The notes under the pieces: generated by a model
Databases searched by the model: none
Told to the model about the DNA's origin: nothing
What the model saw: the letters and a program-made list of their open reading frames with translations, nothing else
Position numbers and translations under genes: made by a program
Source: JAKZSU01 sp047517485
Lineage (GTDB): Bacteria > Pseudomonadota > Alphaproteobacteria > UBA7887
Reading direction: 5' to 3'
Length of the DNA: 30,358 bases
Assembly: GCA_047517485.1 (NCBI GenBank)
Contig: JAKZSU010000131.1
Span: 1 to 30,358, forward strand
In this document: positions 1 to 7,642 of the stretch, in pieces
How the letters are laid out: each line of letters opens with the position of its first letter
How positions within the stretch are numbered: position 1 is the stretch's first letter

Positions 1-197
1 CTCGTGGCCTGCTTTTCTTCCGACTGCTCCAGCAGGCGGTGCAGCACGAGCCGGTCCCCTACAAGGGCCTAGTCGGCGGTCATCGCAGCCTCGGAAACCA
101 AATGTAGGGGATACGAGAGCGAAGTGGATACCCAGTTTGACGAAAACCCTCTTTTCACACCCCTGTCCGGCTTCTATGATCCGCCCGCCGTCGCGCC
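1..197. other. Left edge and aspS leader; no gene assigned
   Basis: Two short readings touch the left edge and neither is convincing. On +, frame 3 is open from the edge to a TAG at 105-107 (34 residues, end of an unknown protein if real). On the minus strand, a GTG at 47 preceded by GGGGA at a seven-base spacing would start a protein leaving the window. Codon use does not separate them, so the upstream neighbour of aspS stays unknown. Confidence 0.2.
152..180 (+). promoter_or_regulatory. Candidate sigma70-type promoter of aspS
   Basis: TTTTCA at 152-157 and TATGAT at 175-180 are separated by 17 bases. The -10 hexamer differs from TATAAT at one position; the -35 matches TTGACA at four of six. 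This would give a leader of roughly 55 bases before the ATG at 243. It is a pattern match only. Confidence 0.3.
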
Positions 198-242
198 GTG
201 CGCGTGGCGGCTTCCTGGAGACATCGCGAGATCAGCCAAACC

Positions 243-2045
243 ATGCACGCATTTAGAACCCACACCTGCGGGGCGTTGACCCTTGACGACGTTGGCCAAG
301 AGGTCCGCCTGTCGGGCTGGGTCCACCGCAAGCGCGACCACGGCAATCTCCTGTTTGTCGATCTCCGCGACCATTACGGCGTGACCCAATGCGTGGTCGA
401 GCAGGGCGAGGCGCATTTCGCCGCCGCCGAAGCGGTGCGGGCGGAAAGCGTGATCACGGTGACCGGCAAGGTCGTCGCGCGCAGCGACGACACGATCAAT
501 CCGCGGCTCGCCACCGGCCATGTCGAAGTACGCATCGATGGCTACGAGGTTCAGTCGCACGCCGACGTGCTGCCGATGCAGGTCGCCGGCGACCAGGATT
601 ATTCCGAGGAAATGCGGCTCACCTATCGCTTCCTCGATCTGCGCCGCGAGGCGATGCAACGCAACATCAAACTGCGCGGTGACGTGATCGCGAGTATTCG
701 CCGGCGGATGATCGAGCAAGGCTTCAGCGAATACCAAACGCCGATCCTGACGTCTTCTAGCCCCGAGGGCGCGCGCGATTTCCTGGTGCCGAGCCGGATG
801 CATCCGGGGCAATTCTATGCCTTGCCGCAGGCGCCGCAGCAGTTCAAACAGCTGCTCATGGTCGCCGGGTTCGACCGTTATTTTCAGATCGCGCCGTGTT
901 TTCGCGACGAGGACGCGCGCGCCGACCGCAGTCCCGGCGAGTTCTACCAGCTCGATATGGAGATGTCGTTCGTCACCCAAGAGGATGTGTTCGCGGCGAT
1001 CGAACCGGTGCTCCACGCGGTGTTCGAGGAGTTCACCGATCTCGGCGTCACCCCGCTGCCGTTCCCGCGCATCCCGTTCGCCGAGGCGATGCTGAAATAC
1101 GGCAGCGACAAGCCGGACTTGCGCAATCCGATCCTCATCAGTGACGTCACCGATGCGTTCATGATGGACGGGGTCGAGTTCAAGGCGTTTCGTAACGCCG
1201 TCGCCAAGGGTGCGGTGGTGCGGGCGATTCCGGCGCCGGGAGCGGCGTCGCGGCCGCGCAGTTTCTTCGACAAGCTCAACGACTGGGCGCGCGACGAAGG
1301 CGCGCCGGGGCTCGGCTATATCACCTTTGGCGAGGACGGCGTGGGCAAGGGGCCGATCGCCAAGTTCGTTCCCGAGAACGCGCAGGCGGCGATCCGCGAG
1401 GCCGCCGGTGTCGGCCCGGGCGACGCGGTGTTCTTCGCCTGCATGAAACCGAAGCAGGCGGCGGCGTTTGCCGGCCAAGTGCGGACTCGGCTCGGCGACC
1501 AACTCGACCTGCTGGAAAAGGACGTGTTCCGGTTTTGCTGGACCGTCGATTTTCCGCTTTACGAGCGTGACGAGCAGACCGGCGAGGTCGAATTCAGTCA
1601 CAACCCGTTCTCGATGCCGCAGGGCGGCATGGCGGCGCTCGAGACGATGGATCCGCTCGACATCCTCGCCTACCAATACGACATCGTGTGCAACGGGGTC
1701 GAGCTGAGTTCGGGGGCGATCCGAAACCATCGCCCGGACATCATGCTCAAGGCTTTCGGCATCGCCGGCTACGACGCCAGTGTGGTGGAGGAAAAATTCG
1801 GCGGCATGCTGCGCGCCTTTCGGTTCGGCGCGCCACCGCACGGCGGCATCGCGCCGGGCATCGATCGCATCGTCATGCTGCTGGCGCACGAGCCCAACAT
1901 CCGCGAAGTGATCATGTTCCCGATGAACCAGCAGGCCCAGGACCTGCTTATGGGCGCGCCCAACGAGGTCGACGAGCGCCATTTGCGCGAATTGCACATC
2001 CGCGTTCAGCTGCCACCCAAGCTGCAGGAAAATACCGAGGACTAA
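243..2045 (+). CDS. aspS: Aspartate--tRNA ligase (AspRS), bacterial class II type
   Basis: Charges tRNA with aspartate in the cytoplasm. The 600-aa length fits bacterial AspRS. In order one sees an N-terminal OB-fold anticodon-binding domain (about residues 1-110), the class II motif 2 region with FRDEDARADR, a GAD insertion (about 290-420), and motif 3 with GIAPGIDRIVML near the C terminus. The ATG at 243 is chosen because the conserved protein begins there; an in-frame GTG at 198 would add 15 residues with no family character. Residue His33 in the RKRDHG loop is the position where E. coli AspRS has Leu and non-discriminating enzymes such as that of Pseudomonas aeruginosa have His. The enzyme may therefore also make Asp-tRNA(Asn) for GatCAB; that is inference. 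It appears monocistronic. Confidence 0.97.
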   Translation: MHAFRTHTCGALTLDDVGQEVRLSGWVHRKRDHGNLLFVDLRDHYGVTQCVVEQGEAHFAAAEAVRAESVITVTGKVVARSDDTINPRLATGHVEVRIDGYEVQSHADVLPMQVAGDQDYSEEMRLTYRFLDLRREAMQRNIKLRGDVIASIRRRMIEQGFSEYQTPILTSSSPEGARDFLVPSRMHPGQFYALPQAPQQFKQLLMVAGFDRYFQIAPCFRDEDARADRSPGEFYQLDMEMSFVTQEDVFAAIEPVLHAVFEEFTDLGVTPLPFPRIPFAEAMLKYGSDKPDLRNPILISDVTDAFMMDGVEFKAFRNAVAKGAVVRAIPAPGAASRPRSFFDKLNDWARDEGAPGLGYITFGEDGVGKGPIAKFVPENAQAAIREAAGVGPGDAVFFACMKPKQAAAFAGQVRTRLGDQLDLLEKDVFRFCWTVDFPLYERDEQTGEVEFSHNPFSMPQGGMAALETMDPLDILAYQYDIVCNGVELSSGAIRNHRPDIMLKAFGIAGYDASVVEEKFGGMLRAFRFGAPPHGGIAPGIDRIVMLLAHEPNIREVIMFPMNQQAQDLLMGAPNEVDERHLRELHIRVQLPPKLQENTED

Positions 2046-2053
2046 TTTATACC

Positions 2054-2086
2054 AAACCGCAATGAGTAAGACCCATCGCGGTTTTT
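2054..2086 (+). terminator. Probable intrinsic terminator of aspS
   Basis: A perfect 7-bp stem (AAACCGC 2054-2060 with GCGGTTT 2078-2084) encloses a 17-base loop and ends in a run of five T (2082-2086). It lies nine bases past the aspS stop. The same bases form the left end of the MITE-like element, so termination may be a by-product of that insertion. The stem is short and partly A-T. Confidence 0.45.
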
Positions 2087-2089
2087 AGT

Positions 2090-2148
2090 GCGTTCAGGCG
2101 CCACGCAGGCTTGCCTCGCATAAGCTCGGGCGCGCGGTCGCGCTTGCC
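2090..2148. repeat. 59-bp direct repeat, copy 1
   Basis: This 59-bp unit is identical to 2184-2242 except at one position (G2097 against A2191). Copies start 94 bp apart. The unit is GC-rich, contains GCTTGCCTCGC, and has no reading frame of note. Confidence 0.9.
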
Positions 2149-2183
2149 GGCCTGCGCATCGCGCAGTCCGGTTGATTTAAAGC

Positions 2184-2242
2184 GCGTTCAAGCGCCACGC
2201 AGGCTTGCCTCGCATAAGCTCGGGCGCGCGGTCGCGCTTGCC
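2184..2242. repeat. 59-bp direct repeat, copy 2
   Basis: Second copy of the unit at 2090-2148, with a single mismatch. Near-identity in non-coding DNA implies a recent duplication or gene-conversion-like maintenance. The 35-base spacer between copies (2149-2183) is unrelated. Confidence 0.9.
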
Positions 2243-2257
2243 TCGCGGCAGTGAGTT

Positions 2258-3124
2258 TCACTCAATGCTGGTCGGTATTAGCTCGATCACCGCGTTGGAG
2301 ATGATCGGCGCGTTGCGCTCTTTCGACGCCGCGTTGGCGAGGATACGGTTACCCTCGGTCCAATAGGAAATTTGATAGGTCTCGCCGGGATAGCCGGCCC
2401 CTGCGAAGCGCACGCGGTAGCTTCTCACTCGCGTTACGTCGCCGCCCAGGACCTGATCGACCAGCGCCTTGCAGACGATGCCGTGCGAGCAAAGACCGTG
2501 AATGATCGGGGTGTCGAAACCGCCGAGTTTCGCCGCGTCGGGATCGACGTGGAGCGGGTTCTTGTCGCCGGACAGGCGATAGATCAGTGCTTGTTGGGCC
2601 AAGGTGGTTTGGCTGATCACGCCGTCGGGCGCGCGATCGGGTTGCAGGCTTACCGCTTTCGGTCCGGGCTCGCCGCCGAAGCCGCCGGCGCCGCGCATGA
2701 AGAGGGTCGATCGAGTGGTGAACAGCGGCGCGCCGGTCTCGTCGGTGCTGACGATTTCCTGCACCACGACGGCGGCCTTGCCTTTGTCCCAAATTTCGGC
2801 GACCCGGCTCTGATTGACCACCGTTCCCGATGTCGGGATCGGCCGGTGCAGCTCGAGCGCCTGCTCGCCGTGCAGCATCTTGGCGTAGTCGAAGTCGAGG
2901 CCGGGAACCGAATTGAGGTGTTTGCCCGAGCGCATCGGCGGAATCACCGCGAAGCTGGGAAGCACCTTGAGGTCTTTTTCGTAGGTGTAGGCGAGTTCGC
3001 CCGCGGCGGTGGCGGGCACCCCGGCGCCGATCCCGAGGTGATAAAGAATGACTTGGTCCGGGGTGTAGCTATAGCCGTATTCGGGCAATTCGTGGCCGAG
3101 CGCAAGACTAGGCTCGATCGGCAT
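2258..3124 (-). CDS. MaoC-family (hydratase 2) enoyl-CoA hydratase
   Basis: Predicted to hydrate (2E)-enoyl-CoA to (3R)-hydroxyacyl-CoA, like the hydratase 2 part of peroxisomal multifunctional enzyme 2. The 288 residues fit a double hot-dog protein: an N-terminal MaoC-like half and a C-terminal catalytic half. The hydratase 2 signature is clear in the C-terminal half (LSGDKNPLHVDP followed by GFDTPIIHGLCSHG), with the catalytic Asp and His of the D-x-N-x-x-H pattern. The ATG at 3124 is chosen over the longer frame because the family begins at MPIEPSLALG and because the start shares one base with the stop of the upstream gene (TGATG on the minus strand), which implies translational coupling. 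The last residues (IPTSIE) are encoded by the inverted end of the MITE-like element. The substrate is unknown; broad acyl-CoA turnover is likely. Confidence 0.9.
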   Translation of the reverse strand: MPIEPSLALGHELPEYGYSYTPDQVILYHLGIGAGVPATAAGELAYTYEKDLKVLPSFAVIPPMRSGKHLNSVPGLDFDYAKMLHGEQALELHRPIPTSGTVVNQSRVAEIWDKGKAAVVVQEIVSTDETGAPLFTTRSTLFMRGAGGFGGEPGPKAVSLQPDRAPDGVISQTTLAQQALIYRLSGDKNPLHVDPDAAKLGGFDTPIIHGLCSHGIVCKALVDQVLGGDVTRVRSYRVRFAGAGYPGETYQISYWTEGNRILANAASKERNAPIISNAVIELIPTSIE

Positions 3125-3552
3125 CAGGCGGGAGTCGTTTCGGGCTCGGAAATTTCCGCAGCCTCCTTGGGGTATTCCCAAATCCGGCGCAGGCGAAGGC
3201 GAACCCGGCCGGCGGTGGTGTCGGTGGTGAACGTATGGTCGGTCGCCTCGAGCGGCACGGTGATGCGAACCAGGATCGGGTTCAGCGGTTTGCTATTGTC
3301 GCCGCCATGGCGTCCGCCAAGCAGCAGGGCGAATTTGAGGTTGAGCGCCGTGCCTTTCCCGGTGAGATCGTAAATCCCGATGGCGCGGGCGCTTCCCTTG
3401 GTGCCATTCGAAATCGTGCCGTGATTGAGAACCAGGATGGTGCGGCCGTGGGATTCTGGCGCCAGATAGGTGACTTCGAACAGACGCTCGACCTCGATTT
3501 CGGCACCGGGCGACCGCGTTGGGACTCCCGCGGCGGCGAGATTGTCGGTCAT
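3124..3552 (-). CDS. Uncharacterised 142-aa protein coupled to the MaoC hydratase
   Basis: I do not recognise the family. The protein has no signal peptide or membrane segment. Alternating hydrophobic stretches (for example RTILVLNHGT and LNLKFALLLGG) suggest a beta-rich fold, and the C-terminal 17 residues are acidic and probably flexible. The amino-acid composition and GC-rich third positions support real coding. Its TGA overlaps the hydratase ATG by one base, so the two are almost certainly co-translated and may work together, for example as an accessory or second hot-dog-like subunit; the last idea is speculation. The ATG at 3552 has only a weak GAGG ten bases upstream. A strong hairpin lies 36-67 bases upstream of the start. 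Confidence 0.75.
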   Translation of the reverse strand: MTDNLAAAGVPTRSPGAEIEVERLFEVTYLAPESHGRTILVLNHGTISNGTKGSARAIGIYDLTGKGTALNLKFALLLGGRHGGDNSKPLNPILVRITVPLEATDHTFTTDTTAGRVRLRLRRIWEYPKEAAEISEPETTPA

Positions 3553-3582
3553 TTCAAAGCGGCCTCATGGTTGTGTTGGGAC

Positions 3583-3619
3583 AAAACGAGGGGCGTGCCT
3601 GCCTCGGACCGCGCCCCTC
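3583..3619 (-). terminator. Probable intrinsic terminator downstream of nrdJ
   Basis: Read on the minus strand, GAGGGGCG (3619-3612) pairs perfectly with CGCCCCTC (3595-3588). The loop is 16 bases and is followed by GTTTTGT. The eight-base stem is strong but the U tract is short. It sits only 36 bases before the next gene on the same strand, so it could also act as an attenuator for the downstream pair. Confidence 0.5.
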
Positions 3620-3638
3620 AAGTCACAGGAGGAATCGA

Positions 3639-3710
3639 CCACTCGAGAGTGGCTGCACAGGCAGTGAGGGTCCGCTGGCGCGGACCATGCCGACCCCGCG
3701 GGAACGGGGT
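3639..3710 (-). other. Three further perfect hairpins in the nrdJ 3' region
   Basis: Three perfect inverted repeats follow one another: 3639-3652 (CCACTC/GAGTGG, 2-base loop), 3670-3685 (GTCCGC/GCGGAC, 4-base loop) and 3693-3710 (ACCCCG/CGGGGT, 6-base loop). With the terminator hairpin, four stems occupy 123 bases of the 187-base gap between nrdJ and the next gene. This could be a structured 3' UTR or a processed small RNA. I matched it to no known RNA family. Confidence 0.4.
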
Positions 3711-3739
3711 GGTGCAGTTGTAGTTGTGCTCCTGGCATA

Positions 3740-6700
3740 CTAGGAGCACCCACTGGTACCGCCACAGGTGTCGCATTTCAGGCAGGTCCCGTTGCGTACC
3801 AGGGTGAAGTTGCCGCAATCGGTGCAAGGGTCGCCTTCGTAGCCCTTGATGCGCGCCTCGGCGAGCTGGGCTTGGCGACCATCGCTTGCGGCAAAGGTAA
3901 GTCCGACAGCGATCGAGGTTTGGCCGACGGTGACCGAGTCGGTCACCGCCGCAGCTTGGGCGGTCATTACCGGTTCGTCGGCCACCGCGGCCGGCTTGGC
4001 AGGGTTCAGTGTCGAGGCGCCGCCTTCGAGCACCCGTAAGCGTCCGCGGACGAACCCAGGGCTAACAAAAGCGGTGAGGCTGGAGGCGGCGGACGAGATC
4101 GGCGGGTCGACGATCTTGCTTTGACTTTCGCCGCCGCCAACGGCGTCGGGCAATAAATCCTCCGGCGAGACGTGCGCGAGGTCGTTGCGATCGAGGTATG
4201 AAATCGCTACCTCGCGGAAAATGTAATCGAGAATCGATGTCGCCATGCGGATGGTGTCGTTGCCTTCGACCAAGCCGCTCGGATCGAAACGGGTGAACGT
4301 GAAGGCTTCGACATATTCCTCGAGCGGCACGCCGTACTGCAGGCCAATCGACACCGCGATGGCGAAATTATTCATCAAGCTGCGGAATGCCGCGCCTTCC
4401 TTGTGCATGTCGATGAAGATCTCGCCGAGCTGCCCGTCGTCGTATTCGCCGGTCCTGAGATAGACCTTGTGACCGCCGACCACCGCTTTCTGGGTGTAGC
4501 CCTTGCGGCGATGCGGCAGGCGGTGGCGATCGGTGACGTATTCGCGCACCACCGTTTCGATGATCCGCTCGGGCATGGCGGTGGCGGTGCTGACCAAATC
4601 GCTGGCCTCGTCCGTCTCGTCTTCGTCGTCGTCGTCGACGACGGCGCTCAACGGCTGGCTCAACTTGGACCCGTCGCGGTACAGCGCGTTGGCTTTCAGG
4701 CCGAGCCGCCACGACAGGCGATAGGCGTCCTGGCAATCCTCGACCGTGGCGTCGTTGGGCATGTTCACGGTCTTGGAAATGGCGCCGGAAATGAACGGCT
4801 GCGCCGCCGCCATCATCAGGACATGGCTTTTCCACGACAGGAAACGCTTGCCGGAGCGGCCGCACGGGTTGGCGCAATCGAACACCGGGAGATGCTCGGG
4901 CGCGAGGTGCGGCGCGCCTTCGATGGTCATCGCGCCACAGCAATGGGTGTTGGCTTGCTCGATCTCGTCGCGGGAAAAGCCGAGCCCGCGCAACATATCG
5001 AAACTCGGATCCTCGAGTTGAGCGTCGGAGAATTTCAGCGCCTCGCGGCAAAATTCCTCGCCCAAGGTCCATTTATTGAACACGAAGCGGATATCAAAGG
5101 CGTCGCCGAGCACGGTTTCGATTTTCTCGATCGCTGCGTCGTCGAAGCCCTTGTCGCGCAGCGCCTGGTGACCGAGGGCAGGGGCTCCGGCCAGGCTGCC
5201 GACGCCGACCGCATAGGCGGTGATTGCATCGATCTGCCGCTCGTCATAGCCGAGCGTGGCCAGCGCATTCGGCACGATGCGATTGATGATCTTGAAATAA
5301 CCGCCACCGGCGAGCTTCTTGAACTTCACCAAGGCGAAATCGGGCTCGATTCCGGTGGTATCGCAATCCATCAGCAGGCCGATGGTTCCGGTCGGCGCGA
5401 TCACCGTGGCTTGGGCATTGCGGTAGCCGTGGTGGGCGCCGAATTCGACCGCCTCGTCCCACGCCTCGGCGGCCTCGGTGGTAATCCGCGGCTCCGGGCA
5501 ATTGTCGATATCGAGAGGAACCGGTTGCACGTGAAGGCCCTCATAGCCTTCGACCATGCCGTGCGCCGCGCGCTGATGATTGCGCATGACCTTGAGCATC
5601 GCGCCGCGGTTCATCGGCGCCGCCGGGAACTCGCCGAGGGTGCGCGCCATCTCCGCCGATGTGCGATAGGCGATGCCGGTCATCAACGCGGTGATCGAGC
5701 CGCACAGCGCGCGCCCCTCATCGCTGTCGTAGCCCAGGCCCGCGGCCATCACCAGCCCGCCGATATTGGCGTAGCCGAGTCCGAGGGTGCGGAAATCGTA
5801 CGAACGCTGGGCGATTTCCTTGGACGGGAACTGCGCCATCATCACCGAGATTTCGAGTACGATGGTCCACAGCCGCGTGGCGTGCTTGAAGGCGTCGATA
5901 TCGAAGCTGCCGTCGTCGCGGCGGAACGCGAGCAGATTGAGCGAGGCGAGATTGCATGCCGTGTCGTCGAGGAACATGTATTCGGAGCACGGATTCGAGG
6001 CGCGAATGCGGCCCGATTGCGGGCAGGTATGCCAGTCGTTGATCGTGGTATCGAACTGGATGCCGGGATCCGCCGACTGCCACGCGGCCTCGGCCATCCG
6101 GTCCCACAGGTCCTTGGCCTTGACGGTCTCGGCGACCTTGCCGTCGGTGCGCCGGATCAGCTGCCAATCGCCATCGGCGAGCACCGCTTCCATGAACGCG
6201 TCGGTGACCCGGACGGTGTTGTTGGCGTTCTGGCCCGAGACCGTGAGATAGGCGTCCGAATCCCAATCCGTATCGTAGGTGCGGAAATCGATCTCGGTAT
6301 AGCCCTGGCGCGCGAAATCGATGCTGCGGCGGATATAATTCTCCGGGATCATCGATTTGCGCGCCGCGCGCATCGCCGATTTGAGCGCCGGATTGTCGGC
6401 CGGATCGAACCGGCTGGTGCCGCCGGTCTGGCACGCCTTCATGATCGCGTTGAGGTGGGTGTTGGCGAGTTTCGAGCCGGCGACCAGAGCGGCGACTTTC
6501 TGTTCCTCGACCGCTTTCCAGCTGATGAAGTGCTCGATGTCGGGATGGTCGACATCGACGACGACCATTTTCGCCGCGCGCCGCGTGGTACCGCCCGACT
6601 TGATCGCCCCGGCGGCGCGATCGCCAATCTTTAGGAAGCTCATCAAACCCGAGGATCGGCCGCCGCCCGACAGGGGCTCGTTTTGTCCCCGCAGGTCGGA

Positions 6701-7393
6701 AAAGTTCGACCCCGTCCCGGAGCCATATTTGAACAGTCGGGCCTCACGGACCCAGAGATCCATGATACCGCCTTCGTTGACCAGATCGTCGCTGACCCCC
6801 TGGATGAAACAGGCATGCGGCTGGGGGTGTTCGTAGGCCGACTCGGAGCGCACCAGTTTGGCGGTCCGGAAATCGATATAGTGATGGCCTTGAGCGGGGC
6901 CGTCGATGCCATACGCCCAATGCAGCCCGGTGTTGAACCATTGCGGGCTGTTGGGGGCGGCCATCTGTTTGGCGAGCATGTGGCGCAATTCGTCGTAGAA
7001 CGCGCACGCATCGTCCTCGGTATCGAAATAGCCGCCCTTCCATCCCCAATAGGTCCAGGCGCCGGCGAGCCGGTCGAACACCTGGGTGGCCTTGGTCTCG
7101 CCGCTGATTTCGGTTTCCTGGTCGCTGTCGGCGGCCGGTCGATGGCGCCACAGCCAGTTGGGAATCTCGTCTTCCTTGACTGGCTCGAGCCGGTCGGCGA
7201 CCCCGGCCTTGCGAAAATATTTTTGTGCCAGGATGTCGACCGCGACTTGCGACCAGGCGGCGGGAACCTCGATATCGTCGCGGCTGAATACAACCGTGCC
7301 GTCAGGATTACGGATATCACTCGTTGCCGTGCGAAACGCGATGGCGTCATAGGGTGACGTGTTCTTGTTGGTAAAATGACGCGCGATTCGCAT
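3740..7393 (-). CDS. nrdJ: Adenosylcobalamin-dependent ribonucleotide reductase (class II, long alphaproteobacterial form)
   Basis: Reduces ribonucleotides to deoxyribonucleotides using adenosylcobalamin as radical source, independent of oxygen. The ATG at 7393 gives 1217 residues and has GGGGGA upstream; the open frame extends further only by non-conserved sequence. Active-site residues are visible: the redox pair Cys195 (PHACFIQGV) and Cys480 (TACNLASLN), and the thiyl-radical segment NPCSE with Cys469 and Glu471. PTGTIGLLMDCDTTGIEPD follows in the barrel core. A TSCPD domain occupies roughly residues 1000-1110. The C terminus has a zinc-ribbon-like cluster with cysteines 1190, 1193, 1204 and 1207, plus 1210 and 1216, probably the shuttle cysteines that re-reduce the active site. 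It looks monocistronic and NrdR-regulated. No class I nrdAB is in the window. Confidence 0.97.
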   Translation of the reverse strand: MRIARHFTNKNTSPYDAIAFRTATSDIRNPDGTVVFSRDDIEVPAAWSQVAVDILAQKYFRKAGVADRLEPVKEDEIPNWLWRHRPAADSDQETEISGETKATQVFDRLAGAWTYWGWKGGYFDTEDDACAFYDELRHMLAKQMAAPNSPQWFNTGLHWAYGIDGPAQGHHYIDFRTAKLVRSESAYEHPQPHACFIQGVSDDLVNEGGIMDLWVREARLFKYGSGTGSNFSDLRGQNEPLSGGGRSSGLMSFLKIGDRAAGAIKSGGTTRRAAKMVVVDVDHPDIEHFISWKAVEEQKVAALVAGSKLANTHLNAIMKACQTGGTSRFDPADNPALKSAMRAARKSMIPENYIRRSIDFARQGYTEIDFRTYDTDWDSDAYLTVSGQNANNTVRVTDAFMEAVLADGDWQLIRRTDGKVAETVKAKDLWDRMAEAAWQSADPGIQFDTTINDWHTCPQSGRIRASNPCSEYMFLDDTACNLASLNLLAFRRDDGSFDIDAFKHATRLWTIVLEISVMMAQFPSKEIAQRSYDFRTLGLGYANIGGLVMAAGLGYDSDEGRALCGSITALMTGIAYRTSAEMARTLGEFPAAPMNRGAMLKVMRNHQRAAHGMVEGYEGLHVQPVPLDIDNCPEPRITTEAAEAWDEAVEFGAHHGYRNAQATVIAPTGTIGLLMDCDTTGIEPDFALVKFKKLAGGGYFKIINRIVPNALATLGYDERQIDAITAYAVGVGSLAGAPALGHQALRDKGFDDAAIEKIETVLGDAFDIRFVFNKWTLGEEFCREALKFSDAQLEDPSFDMLRGLGFSRDEIEQANTHCCGAMTIEGAPHLAPEHLPVFDCANPCGRSGKRFLSWKSHVLMMAAAQPFISGAISKTVNMPNDATVEDCQDAYRLSWRLGLKANALYRDGSKLSQPLSAVVDDDDEDETDEASDLVSTATAMPERIIETVVREYVTDRHRLPHRRKGYTQKAVVGGHKVYLRTGEYDDGQLGEIFIDMHKEGAAFRSLMNNFAIAVSIGLQYGVPLEEYVEAFTFTRFDPSGLVEGNDTIRMATSILDYIFREVAISYLDRNDLAHVSPEDLLPDAVGGGESQSKIVDPPISSAASSLTAFVSPGFVRGRLRVLEGGASTLNPAKPAAVADEPVMTAQAAAVTDSVTVGQTSIAVGLTFAASDGRQAQLAEARIKGYEGDPCTDCGNFTLVRNGTCLKCDTCGGTSGCS

Positions 7394-7484
7394 TCGTGTC
7401 CCCCGTTTTTTCTTAATTTTAGTGCCGCGCATTGCCCAAGGCCGCTCCAAACCTCGTGCGACGGCACCATCTCCCGCCACAAAA

Positions 7485-7500
7485 ACACAACATATTGTGG
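7485..7500 (-). promoter_or_regulatory. NrdR box (strong)
   Basis: ACACAACATATTGTGG matches the NrdR consensus ACACWATATATWGTGT at 14 of 16 positions. It lies about 92 bases upstream of the nrdJ start, the expected target. NrdR is the ATP-cone repressor of ribonucleotide reductase genes. Confidence 0.7.
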
Positions 7501-7578
7501 TGACTTCGCCCAATTGGCGCTAGATGAAGCCATTAACCGAGTCCCCGCGTCAACAGAAAATCGTGCTATCGCGAAAAA

Positions 7579-7597
7579 ATCATACAACATATAGCGG
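7579..7597 (-). promoter_or_regulatory. Possible nrdJ -10 element overlapping a weak second NrdR box
   Basis: Minus-strand TATGAT (7584-7579) resembles a sigma70 -10. It is overlapped by 7582-7597, which matches the NrdR consensus at 12 of 16 positions. A box over the -10 would explain repression. The -35 is poor, and the 97-bp distance to the strong box is longer than typical tandem NrdR spacing, so this is tentative. Confidence 0.35.
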
Positions 7598-7642
7598 TAG
7601 GTGTGTCTTTTGAGCCGCTACATTCGGTGGGGAAAATGCCGA

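Larger units (their letters stand above)
2047..2280. mobile_element. MITE-like element with imperfect inverted ends
   Basis: Bases 2047-2075 and the reverse complement of 2252-2280 match at 21 of 29 positions, sharing the cores TACC and TGAG. They bound a 234-bp segment without an ORF, made largely of a duplicated 59-bp unit. Small size, inverted ends, lack of coding capacity and an intergenic site fit a miniature inverted-repeat element. No transposase is present and I cannot confirm a target-site duplication. The right end runs into the 3' end of the minus-strand hydratase gene and encodes its last residues. A chromosomal intergenic repeat not moved by transposition is the alternative. Confidence 0.5.

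Noticed and set aside
174..1997. 607-residue minus-strand ORF opposite aspS
   Set aside because: Shadow of aspS in GC-rich DNA; rich in Arg, His and Asp with no domain pattern, while the plus strand encodes complete AspRS.
2041..2290. CRISPR array from the spaced direct repeats
   Set aside because: Only two copies, 59 bp long with one spacer, and no cas genes nearby; inverted ends fit a MITE-like element better.
3553..3739. Cobalamin riboswitch, SRP RNA or RNase P RNA near nrdJ
   Set aside because: The B12 box, the SRP GGAAG loop segment and the RNase P core sequences are not present; only generic hairpins are seen.
4403..6634. 743-residue plus-strand ORF opposite nrdJ
   Set aside because: Antisense shadow of a clear NrdJ; no start context and no recognisable motif.
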